Source: Alphaproteobacteria bacterium
GTDB lineage: Bacteria; Pseudomonadota; Alphaproteobacteria; RF32; CAG-977
Direction of reading: 5' to 3'
Length of the DNA: 8,051 nt
Assembly (NCBI GenBank): GCA_017476085.1
Contig: JAFVEJ010000102.1
Coordinates: forward strand, 1-8,051
Shown: piece by piece, positions 1 to 5,433 of the stretch
How the letters are laid out: each line of letters opens with the position of its first letter
How positions within the stretch are numbered: the stretch's first letter is position 1
Made by a program: the position numbers and the translations under genes
The notes under the pieces: generated by a model
Seen by the model: only the letters and a program-made list of their open reading frames with translations
Database searches by the model: none
What the model was told of the DNA's origin: nothing

Positions 1-135
1 CATGTGATTTGGAACCAGGAACGCGAAGCCGCCGGCTTGGATCAGAAGATGTCCGAAGACACTTCCGCCGCCGTGCGCGTCGCCGTTGACGCTCTGAAAA
101 TCATCATCGAGCAAGACAGAGCGGCTCAAAAGTAA
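1..135 (+). CDS. C-terminal fragment of an unrecognised protein (5' end outside window)
   Basis: Frame 1 is open from the left edge to a TAA at 133-135 and encodes the last 44 residues of a protein, ending IIIEQDRAAQK. The fragment is mostly charged and probably helical, with one aliphatic patch (VRVAVDALKIII). I do not recognise the family. Codon choice favours GCC, CGC, CTG, ATC and AAG, and is richer in G/C at third positions than the AT-rich genes downstream. It resembles the rpoZ start at the other end of the window, which suggests a well-expressed housekeeping gene. A hairpin terminator lies directly behind the stop, as expected for the last gene of a transcript. The coding call is supported by frame, codon use and the terminator; the function is unknown. 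Confidence 0.75.
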   Translation, partial: HVIWNQEREAAGLDQKMSEDTSAAVRVAVDALKIIIEQDRAAQK

Positions 136-144
136 TTTGTAAAT

Positions 145-175
145 AAAAGGGGGCGGTTTATTCTGTCCCCTTTTT
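145..175 (+). terminator. Rho-independent terminator after the truncated first gene
   Basis: AAAAGGGG (145-152) can pair with CCCCTTTT (167-174) around a 14-nt loop, followed by a T-run that overlaps the right arm. It starts 10 nt after the stop of the upstream gene. Its T-tract ends only about 20 nt before the next start codon, so it may also act as a leaky terminator or leader hairpin for that gene. Confidence 0.7.
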
Positions 176-185
176 CGGTTTCGGG

Positions 186-198
186 GGAGGGTGCGTTG
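186..198 (+). promoter_or_regulatory. Strong Shine-Dalgarno that fixes a TTG start
   Basis: GGAGG at 186-190, inside a longer purine run, lies 5 nt before TTG at 196-198. The next in-frame ATG (229-231) has no comparable ribosome site. This places translation initiation at the rare TTG codon rather than at the downstream ATG. Confidence 0.75.
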
Positions 199-996
199 AA
201 ATTCTTTGAGACTTTGCAAAAAATTCCGATGGGATGCGAGACATTGGAGGCTGTTCAAAAACTCGGCTTCGACATCCGCTTTGAAAAAGGTTTGTCCGAC
301 GCGGGGTGCTGCGACGCATCGAAAAAACAGATTTTGCTGAATCCGATGATGAAAGAACGCGATTTGCTGCCGACTTTTATGCACGAAGCCCGCCACGCGT
401 TGCAGTCGGAGATTTTGCAGGTGAACGACGAAAAAACGTTTGCCGCCGATACGATCAAGGCTTACCGTGCGATGGAAGCCGATGCCGTCGCGTTTGAAAC
501 GGCTTTTGTCGTTCAGGCTCAAAAAGCCGGTGTCGCCGTCCGTTCCACGCCAATGGCCGATCTGTTCCGCAAAATGAAAAATCCGGAAGAAGCCAAAGCC
601 GCGGTTTTCCGGTCTTGGTATGCCGATACGAACAATCTGACTTTATACGACGATTTTTATGCCGATCAGTTTGAAGTTATGGCCGACAAAGCCGCGAAGC
701 GCGGCGATGACGCTTGTTTTTGCGAACCTTTGCCGACGGCAAAAATCGCTGCCGTTTGTCCGTATGTCAAACCGGATTTTCTTGATTCCGCCGAAGCATT
801 TTCGATTCGCAGTTCCGCAAAAGAACGGATTGCGGACGCTATGGAAAACTACGCAAAGAAAACGGGTGCGAAAACAGATACTTCCGTTCAGACAATGTAT
901 TCCAGAACCAAAAACGGAAAGATCATTGACGACAGAATTTTATCGCAGAATCCTTCCGTCGCTTTGCGTTTAAAAGTTGCCCGAGGCAGGGAATAA
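196..996 (+). CDS. Putative zinc metallopeptidase, DUF6782-like (HEARH motif)
   Basis: This 266-aa protein has no signal peptide and is probably cytosolic. The core motif FMHEARHALQ (residues 61-70) supplies an HExxH zinc site with H63, E64 and H67. About 27 residues later, AYRAMEADAVAFE (residues 89-101) offers E94 as a likely third ligand, the arrangement of gluzincin-type metallopeptidases. The N-terminal region (LGFDIRFEKGLSDAGCCDASKKQILLNP) reads like the strand preceding the active site in DUF6782-type putative metallopeptidases. That family assignment is from memory and no substrate is known. Residues 150-266 contain an aromatic-rich segment (YDDFYADQFEVMAD) and a basic tail. It is preceded by a terminator and followed by another, so it looks monocistronic. 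The start is TTG, chosen from the GGAGG 5 nt upstream. No obvious promoter fits between the upstream terminator and the start. Confidence 0.85.
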   Translation: MKFFETLQKIPMGCETLEAVQKLGFDIRFEKGLSDAGCCDASKKQILLNPMMKERDLLPTFMHEARHALQSEILQVNDEKTFAADTIKAYRAMEADAVAFETAFVVQAQKAGVAVRSTPMADLFRKMKNPEEAKAAVFRSWYADTNNLTLYDDFYADQFEVMADKAAKRGDDACFCEPLPTAKIAAVCPYVKPDFLDSAEAFSIRSSAKERIADAMENYAKKTGAKTDTSVQTMYSRTKNGKIIDDRILSQNPSVALRLKVARGRE

Positions 997-1043
997 ACCG
1001 GAATGTTCGCTTTTGCCGGGTCATAAATCGGCACATAATAAGA

Positions 1044-1076
1044 AGAGGAGGCTTTTTAAACGGCCTCTTTTCTTTT
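1044..1076 (+). terminator. Rho-independent terminator of the metallopeptidase gene
   Basis: GAGGC (1048-1052) pairs with GCCTC (1063-1067). The stem extends outward through 1044-1047 and 1068-1071 with A-U and G-U pairs, giving about nine pairs around a 10-nt loop. The downstream side is T-rich (1068-1076). It lies about 50 nt after the stop at 996. Confidence 0.7.
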
Positions 1077-1092
1077 GGCATACAAAATAATA

Positions 1093-1110
1093 GACAAAAA
1101 CATTTTTGTC
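1093..1110. repeat. Perfect 8-bp inverted repeat with 2-nt spacer
   Basis: GACAAAAA (1093-1100), CA, then TTTTTGTC (1103-1110) forms an exact dyad in the otherwise AT-rich leader region of the following operon. A second imperfect inverted repeat follows directly: CCG-A-TTTTTT from 1110, pairing with AAAAAACGG ending at 1132. The dyad lies 72 bp upstream of the -35 box. It could be an operator, a weak extra terminator (a T7 run follows at 1114-1120), or a chance product of A/T runs. Confidence 0.5.
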
Positions 1111-1179
1111 CGATTTTTTTATGAAAAAACGGAAAACTAAAGATTTTTTGTTCCTTTTTGTGAAGTGTCTTTATAAAAA

Positions 1180-1211
1180 GCTTGCTTTGTTTTGTCTATT
1201 TTTGATATGAT
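1180..1211 (+). promoter_or_regulatory. Sigma-70-type promoter of the 1241-2968 operon
   Basis: The -35 box TTGCTT (1182-1187, in the context GCTTGCTTT) is followed 18 nt later by the -10 box TATGAT (1206-1211). This predicts a transcript start near 1218 and a leader of about 23 nt. The leader carries AGGAG at 1230-1234, six nt before the ATG at 1241. The same sequence layout and spacing recurs upstream of rpoZ. Confidence 0.75.
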
Positions 1212-1240
1212 ACTTTCATTGATTTTTTTAGGAGACTGTT

Positions 1241-2587
1241 ATGGGAAATTTTGCTGCAGTTTATTTGTTATCTCGTTCCGGCAGATTTGATAATTTGTTC
1301 GGAGAATCTCTTCTCATAGATGGAATTGGAAACGTTGTTGCGGGCGCGGAAGAAGCAATAGAACACGCAAAAAAGAAACGCGAAGAAAATAAAATCAAAA
1401 AGGCAAAAAAAGAATGGGAAAAAGTTCCCGATCGCTTTGCTGCGTTGTCATCTCATAACCCATTGATTGAAAATTATTTAAAAGAAGGCACCAAATTAGT
1501 CTGGAATGTTGATTATGACGGAAAAGCCAGTGTGGATGCCGTCAGCAAGAGAGGCAAAAAGGAAACGTTTAAAGAAGATCAACTGAAAAAAGAAGACGTC
1601 GCCGAGTATCGGAAATTTGTTGAGAAACAGTTGGAAATGATTGAACCGCCGTCTTTTGTGGAACGCGTGATGTTCGCACATAAGAAATTGGCCGAAACAA
1701 AAGCCGGAAGAATTGCTTCCGCCGCTTCTTTGGGGCTTGTTCCCGCAGCTGCTGCTACGGCGGCTTTGGCTGCCCGCGCTTATGGTGCAACGCGTCATTT
1801 CGTGATGGAAAAGCTTCATTTGAATGACGAAAATAATAAAAAATCTTTTAAAGAGCGCCTCGCTGACATCAGAAATCTTCCCAAGTATCGAAAAGATCTG
1901 GAAAAATTGCCGTATATCGAAGATATAATGCAAAAAACGGCTGATCAAAAAAGCAGAAGAAATAAGGTGGCTGAAACGTCTGCGGATTTTGCGGGATATG
2001 ACGCTTTATCTAAACATAATCGGTTTAATATGGAACAGCCGTCTTCTTCAAAAGAATTTGAGGAGCTGACCTCATTGCAGCAAGATCCTTTGTTGGCCAA
2101 TTACTTGGGTGCCGGTTGGGGAATCAGAAATGACGGAACCGGATATACGCCCGGCGGATTCAGAGTCGCTTATTATACGAATGATGGAAAATGTGTGAAA
2201 ACCGACCAAAAGGATGCCGGAAAGGTTGTGGAAGAGGTTAATAAAAAACCGCTGAACTCCGAAACGCTTGATAAATATATCGCTAAGCATGCCAAAGCTT
2301 TGGAAATGATTGAACCTGCAACAAAAACAGAGCTGTTGCTGATTAAACAAATACATCAAATGACTGAAGGCAGCAGATATGCCAGCTTTGAAAAAAAGGC
2401 TCCTTTGGTTGAAGCCGTTCAGGAAACGGTAAAGCTTTATATGGCGGAAAAACAAAAAGAAAACAAAAATTATTCCAAAGAGGATCTGATGGCGCGTCTG
2501 AAAGATCTGGACAAACGCAGCATGGTTGAAACCAGATTGGAAAAAATGACAACGCTGCAAAAAACGTTGAAAAACTCCGGACGTTAA
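1241..2587 (+). CDS. Unknown lysine-rich protein with two copies of an internal domain
   Basis: The 448-aa product is unrecognised. Residues 36-63 form a strongly charged helix (EEAIEHAKKKREENKIKKAKKEWEK read in parts), probably coiled. Residues 67-150 and 277-374 look like diverged copies of one domain. Each starts with a short L/P motif (NPLIENYL at 73-80; DPLLANYL at 282-289), continues through a strand-like stretch containing DG (YDGKASV; NDGKCV), and ends in a helix with identical LEMIEP (131-136; 354-359). Between the copies, residues 157-183 form an Ala-rich hydrophobic stretch (IASAASLGLVPAAAATAALAARA), which may be a membrane segment or a buried helix. The C-terminus is again helical and charged. 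No signal peptide and no catalytic motif stand out. AGGAG 6 nt before the ATG supports the start. The next gene follows after 24 nt and probably shares the transcript. The function cannot be assigned; a scaffold, effector or membrane-associated role would be guesses. Confidence 0.85.
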   Translation: MGNFAAVYLLSRSGRFDNLFGESLLIDGIGNVVAGAEEAIEHAKKKREENKIKKAKKEWEKVPDRFAALSSHNPLIENYLKEGTKLVWNVDYDGKASVDAVSKRGKKETFKEDQLKKEDVAEYRKFVEKQLEMIEPPSFVERVMFAHKKLAETKAGRIASAASLGLVPAAAATAALAARAYGATRHFVMEKLHLNDENNKKSFKERLADIRNLPKYRKDLEKLPYIEDIMQKTADQKSRRNKVAETSADFAGYDALSKHNRFNMEQPSSSKEFEELTSLQQDPLLANYLGAGWGIRNDGTGYTPGGFRVAYYTNDGKCVKTDQKDAGKVVEEVNKKPLNSETLDKYIAKHAKALEMIEPATKTELLLIKQIHQMTEGSRYASFEKKAPLVEAVQETVKLYMAEKQKENKNYSKEDLMARLKDLDKRSMVETRLEKMTTLQKTLKNSGR

Positions 2588-2611
2588 TTTTTTGCCGCAG
2601 GAGAAAAACAG

Positions 2612-2968
2612 ATGCTTTTGAATGAGATACCTTCTCCGGCTTTCGCTGTCAGCAAAGAGGGCAGGGTGACCGTTTTTTTGCCTGAATTGGCGGGAGAACC
2701 GGAAAATCCTGAAATCAGTTATTTATTTGAAGATTCGTTGTTCTTTAAAAGGACTGCGGACGCCGGTTGTCCGATAACCGGTGTTCCCGAAGACATTGTT
2801 CAGAATTTGCGCAATGCCGATAAAATGCTGGTAATAGAAATTGATCTGGATAAAGTCGTTGATTTGAATGACGGCAAAATATCAGATCCGGCAGAAGTGT
2901 TTAAGCGTTATTATGAAGCAATAATCAACAGAGATTCTTTCGCTGAAAAGGCTGTGGACGCGATTTAA
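2612..2968 (+). CDS. Unknown small acidic protein, second gene of operon
   Basis: The 118-aa protein is not recognised. It is acidic (many D/E, for example EIDLDKVVDLNDGKISDPAEVF at about residues 75-96, read in parts) and appears to be a compact alpha/beta fold. There are N-terminal strands (FAVSKEGRVTVFLPEL), a central VPEDIVQNLRNADKMLVIEIDL segment, and a C-terminal helix containing KRYYEAIINRD. It has no signal peptide and no transmembrane segment. AGGAG at 2599-2603 sits 8 nt before the ATG. The gene starts 24 nt after the lysine-rich 448-aa protein and is followed by a strong terminator, so the two form a bicistronic operon. The opposite overall charge of the two products would fit a physical partnership, but that is inference only. 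Confidence 0.8.
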   Translation: MLLNEIPSPAFAVSKEGRVTVFLPELAGEPENPEISYLFEDSLFFKRTADAGCPITGVPEDIVQNLRNADKMLVIEIDLDKVVDLNDGKISDPAEVFKRYYEAIINRDSFAEKAVDAI

Positions 2969-2972
2969 TATA

Positions 2973-2999
2973 AGAAGGGCGGGTTTTACCCGCCCTTTT
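2973..2999. terminator. Bidirectional Rho-independent terminator between convergent genes
   Basis: AAGGGCGGG (2975-2983) pairs perfectly with CCCGCCCTT (2989-2997) around the loop TTTTA. Additional weak pairs extend the stem on both sides. It lies a few nt after the stop at 2968 on the plus strand. On the minus strand it lies about 8 nt beyond the stop of the outer-membrane protein gene (3007). The right side supplies a T-run for plus-strand transcripts, and the left side is moderately T-rich on the minus strand. Confidence 0.9.
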
Positions 3000-3006
3000 A
3001 AATGGA

Positions 3007-3846
3007 TTAAAATTCATATTTCAAATTGACGCCCAGCGTATAAGCTCCTTGATTCGTCGGAGAGAAGGGCAGTTTGATATTATTGGAGCTGGCCAGAACA
3101 TAATCAAATTTCAAACCGAGAGCTACATTCTGGTAAAGGTTTGTATAACCGTCCGCAAAGAAAGTCAGATCTTTGTTCCTGACATTGTTCATCGTATCCC
3201 ATGAAAAACGCAGTCCGACATCAGCGGTTGTTTGTGCCGCAGGAATCAAGTGCAGAGCGGCATCAATGCTGAAAACGTCATATTGCTGATTGTTGCCGTA
3301 ATCGATGTTTTGGTAATCAAAACGCGTATAAGCGAAAACTTTGTCGCTTGTTTCGGTTCCGGCCATTAAATACAAATGTGTGTTTTTTTGATCTTCGTTA
3401 TCAACGTTTTTCCATTTTGTATAATCCGTACGCGTTACGTCAGCACCGATCTGAACGCGCCAAGCGTCTTCAATCGTGTTGACTTTCGTTCCTACTGTCC
3501 ATGACCAGTCGCGGAAAGAAGAAGCGCCTTCCTTCTTAGTCCAATCATAATTGAGGGTTCCGTAAATCGCCCAAGTGCCTGTAATGCCGTAAGTTAATGT
3601 TTCGGATGCCGTGTATTTGTCAGCGTTTTTCAACACTCTGAATCTGGTTTTTGCCGGCGCATTAATAGAGGCGTTTAATTTGACGCGGGAATAAGAAAGA
3701 TTGGAATCGGCTAAAAAAGCCCGTTCCGGAATGTAGAAAGGATTTGTTATATCCGCGTACGAACGTGCGCCGGGATAACTTTGTTCCTGAGCCTGAGCAG
3801 AAAATGCAGTCAAACCGAAAACTGTTGCTAATAAAAGCTTTTTCAT
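3007..3846 (-). CDS. Secreted outer-membrane beta-barrel protein
   Basis: The 279-aa precursor has a textbook Sec signal peptide (MKKLLLATVFGLTAFSAQA) with an AQA cleavage site after residue 19. The mature part is dominated by alternating polar and aromatic strands (TYGITGTWAIYGTLNYDW, WSWTVGTKV, LYLMAGTET, VFAYTRFDYQ). It ends in YEF with a terminal phenylalanine, the BAM recognition signature of outer-membrane barrels. The length would suit a barrel of roughly 10-14 strands. No porin family or ligand is recognised. The chosen start is the ATG at 3844-3846, because AGAGG (3856-3860 on this strand) lies 9 nt upstream and the signal peptide begins exactly there. An in-frame ATG 14 codons earlier would spoil the signal peptide and lacks a ribosome site. 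The gene is monocistronic, divergent from the MFS gene, and ends at the shared terminator. Confidence 0.85.
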   Translation of the reverse strand: MKKLLLATVFGLTAFSAQAQEQSYPGARSYADITNPFYIPERAFLADSNLSYSRVKLNASINAPAKTRFRVLKNADKYTASETLTYGITGTWAIYGTLNYDWTKKEGASSFRDWSWTVGTKVNTIEDAWRVQIGADVTRTDYTKWKNVDNEDQKNTHLYLMAGTETSDKVFAYTRFDYQNIDYGNNQQYDVFSIDAALHLIPAAQTTADVGLRFSWDTMNNVRNKDLTFFADGYTNLYQNVALGLKFDYVLASSNNIKLPFSPTNQGAYTLGVNLKYEF

Positions 3847-3914
3847 AGGATTAAACCTCTTCTGTTTATCAAAACTGGACATAAGCATAGCTGGAAAAAA
3901 TTAATCTTTTATTG

Positions 3915-3932
3915 AAAAGTTTAAAAACTTTT
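3915..3932. repeat. Perfect 8-bp inverted repeat in the divergent intergenic region
   Basis: AAAAGTTT (3915-3922), AA, then AAACTTTT (3925-3932) is an exact dyad with a 2-nt spacer. It lies about 70 bp upstream of the outer-membrane protein start and would overlap the weak -10 box proposed for that gene (3918-3923). An operator is plausible; A/T-richness makes chance possible. Confidence 0.5.
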
Positions 3933-3946
3933 GCTTTTTACGAAAA
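3918..3946 (-). promoter_or_regulatory. Tentative promoter of the outer-membrane protein gene
   Basis: On the minus strand, TTTTCG (3946-3941), 17 nt, then TAAACT (3923-3918) is a weak sigma-70-like arrangement. It would give a leader of about 65 nt. The -35 match is poor. The assignment rests on spacing and on the mirrored TTTTCG box facing the other gene. Confidence 0.3.
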
Positions 3947-3992
3947 GAGATTCTACTCTGCCTGAAAATACGGCAGAAGTTTTCGTTAAAAA
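3935..3992. repeat. Extended interrupted dyad between divergent genes
   Basis: The left arm TTTTTACGAAAA (3935-3946) mirrors the right arm TTTTCGTTAAAAA (3980-3992). Inside them, TCTGCC (3957-3962) mirrors GGCAGA (3972-3977) around a 9-nt loop. About eight extra nt on the left make the structure asymmetric. It lies roughly midway between the two divergent start codons. It could serve as a shared operator, or the outer arms may be paired -35-type boxes. Confidence 0.55.
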
Positions 3993-4009
3993 TAATAATA
4001 TCATATGCT
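3980..4009 (+). promoter_or_regulatory. Tentative promoter of the MFS-htpX operon
   Basis: TTTTCG (3980-3985), 18 nt, then TATGCT (4004-4009) gives a predicted start near 4016 and a short leader. The -10 box is reasonable and the -35 box is poor. The ribosome site before the ATG at 4042 is only AGG (4032-4034), spaced 7 nt, so translation initiation may be modest. Confidence 0.35.
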
Positions 4010-4041
4010 TGATTTATATTTAAAAAAAAACAGGTTAGATT

Positions 4042-5433
4042 ATGCACCATCAAAAGATCAAATGGATTATTTTCGCCGTTACTTCTTTGGGAAATTTTAT
4101 CAGTATGCTGGATTTTTCGGCGGTTAATATCGCTCTGTACAGAATTTCTTCGGCTTTTGCGCTGCCGGTGTCAACAATTCAATGGGTGATGCTGGCTTAT
4201 CAGATTATTCTGACCAGTCTTTTGATTTTCTTTGGACGGTTAGGGGATATGGTTAATCGCAGAAAGCTATATACTTTAGGTTTTCTGACTTTTGGAGCGG
4301 GAGCCGCGCTTTCATATTTTTCCGTCAATTTCGGTATGCTTTTGATCGCCAGAGTGATACAGGGGGCGGGAGGATCAATTCTGATCGCAAATTCATTCAG
4401 CATTGTTTCCTCTGTTTTTAAAGAAAAACAACGCGGAAAAGCTTTAGGATTTATGGGGGCCATCACTCATTTGGCCGGAATGACGGCACCGGCGGTCAGC
4501 GGATTTTTAATGGAAAACTTTTCATGGAGAGCCATTTTCTTTCCCAGTTGTCTTTTGTCTTTCATTTCAATGATTCTGTCCGTAAGAATTATTCCGGCTA
4601 AAAGAAGTTCTGAAAAAATTCCGATTGATATTTTAGGGACGGTTCTTTTGACAGCAAGTATTGCATCCGTTTTGTTTGTGATCGCTCAAGCCCCCGTCGT
4701 CGGTGTGCTGAATCCGAAAGTCGGGATAATTGCGGCGATATCGGTTTTTTGTCTGATTTTGTTCATTGTGCATGAAAACAGAACCCCCGCGCCGTTGGTC
4801 AGTTTTAAACTGTTTTTGTCGCCCGTATTCCTGTTTTGCAATCTGGCTTTGATGGTTTCTTATCTGGCGATGTATCCGAATACAATTCTTTTTCCTTTTT
4901 ATTCCCAAGGCGTATTGAATAATTCGGCCTCTTTGACCGGCTTGCTGATTTTGCCGTTTTCTTTGTTTTATTTAATAACGGCGATTTTTACGGGGACCTT
5001 GTCTCCGCAAAAAAGAATGCCGGCAGGAATGCTGCTGCTGGGAGCGGGACTTTTCCTTTTCAGTCGGACAACAGGAACAACGCCTTTGTTTTGGCTGGTT
5101 TTAATGCAGATTGTGATGGGAGTGGGCAACGCTTTTTTCCAACCGTCCGTTAATACGGCTATTTTGAATGCCGCTCCTAAAGACAGTACGGGAATGGCCA
5201 GCGGCATTTTGTCTTTGTTCCGCAATACGGGAATAGCTATGGGCAGCGTTGTGTCCGTCGGCATTTTCGAAGCGCGGCAATCTTGGCTGTTGTCTTCGGG
5301 ATTAGAGGAAAGGGCGGCTTTGCTTCAATCCTATCATTTCGCTTTACTCTGTGGGATCGGCTTTTCTTTTTTGTGCCTGGTGTTTATTATGGAATCAGTT
5401 CGGGCTTCAAAGAAGGAAAAACACAATGATTAA
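4042..5433 (+). CDS. MFS multidrug efflux transporter, DHA2 (EmrB/QacA-like) family
   Basis: The 463-aa inner-membrane protein has about 14 hydrophobic segments (roughly 8-28, 46-66, 77-94, 98-120, 135-157, 163-183, 195-217, 226-244, 258-278, 296-318, 327-341, 348-368, 386-408 and 432-451), the topology of DHA2 proton-drug antiporters. Family motifs are visible. LDFSAVNIAL (23-32) matches the TM1 motif with D24. GRLGDMVNRRKLY (65-77) is the cytoplasmic loop motif A. GFMGAITHLAGMTAPAVSG (136-154) followed by SWRAIFF (161-167) corresponds to the antiporter motif C region, although its usual GP is AP here. The length is normal. No MarR/TetR regulator and no EmrA/TolC-type partner is adjacent, so the substrate is unknown. 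The last 8 nt overlap the start of htpX, which implies cotranscription and probable translational coupling. Confidence 0.93.
   Translation: MHHQKIKWIIFAVTSLGNFISMLDFSAVNIALYRISSAFALPVSTIQWVMLAYQIILTSLLIFFGRLGDMVNRRKLYTLGFLTFGAGAALSYFSVNFGMLLIARVIQGAGGSILIANSFSIVSSVFKEKQRGKALGFMGAITHLAGMTAPAVSGFLMENFSWRAIFFPSCLLSFISMILSVRIIPAKRSSEKIPIDILGTVLLTASIASVLFVIAQAPVVGVLNPKVGIIAAISVFCLILFIVHENRTPAPLVSFKLFLSPVFLFCNLALMVSYLAMYPNTILFPFYSQGVLNNSASLTGLLILPFSLFYLITAIFTGTLSPQKRMPAGMLLLGAGLFLFSRTTGTTPLFWLVLMQIVMGVGNAFFQPSVNTAILNAAPKDSTGMASGILSLFRNTGIAMGSVVSVGIFEARQSWLLSSGLEERAALLQSYHFALLCGIGFSFLCLVFIMESVRASKKEKHND

Noticed and set aside
659..973. 104-codon frame inside the metallopeptidase-like gene
   Set aside because: It is a shifted frame within a gene that has an intact HExxH motif and consistent codon use; no ribosome site.
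1496..1948. 150-codon open frame on the minus strand inside the lysine-rich gene
   Set aside because: It is the antisense of a gene with a good promoter, ribosome site and domain repeats. It has no ribosome site of its own and a Phe/Ile/Ser-rich composition typical of the complement of Lys/Glu codons.
2072..2560. 162-codon open frame on the minus strand
   Set aside because: Same reasoning: the Phe/Gln/Ile-rich translation mirrors AAA/GAA-rich coding on the plus strand, and no start signals are seen.
3847..3888. 14-residue N-terminal extension of the outer-membrane protein
   Set aside because: It would bury the signal peptide and has no ribosome site, while the ATG at 3846 has AGAGG at proper spacing and begins a canonical signal peptide.
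5351..5425. 25-residue upstream extension of HtpX
   Set aside because: It lies within the transporter reading frame. The ATG at 5426 has AAGGA 8 nt upstream and gives the standard HtpX N-terminus.
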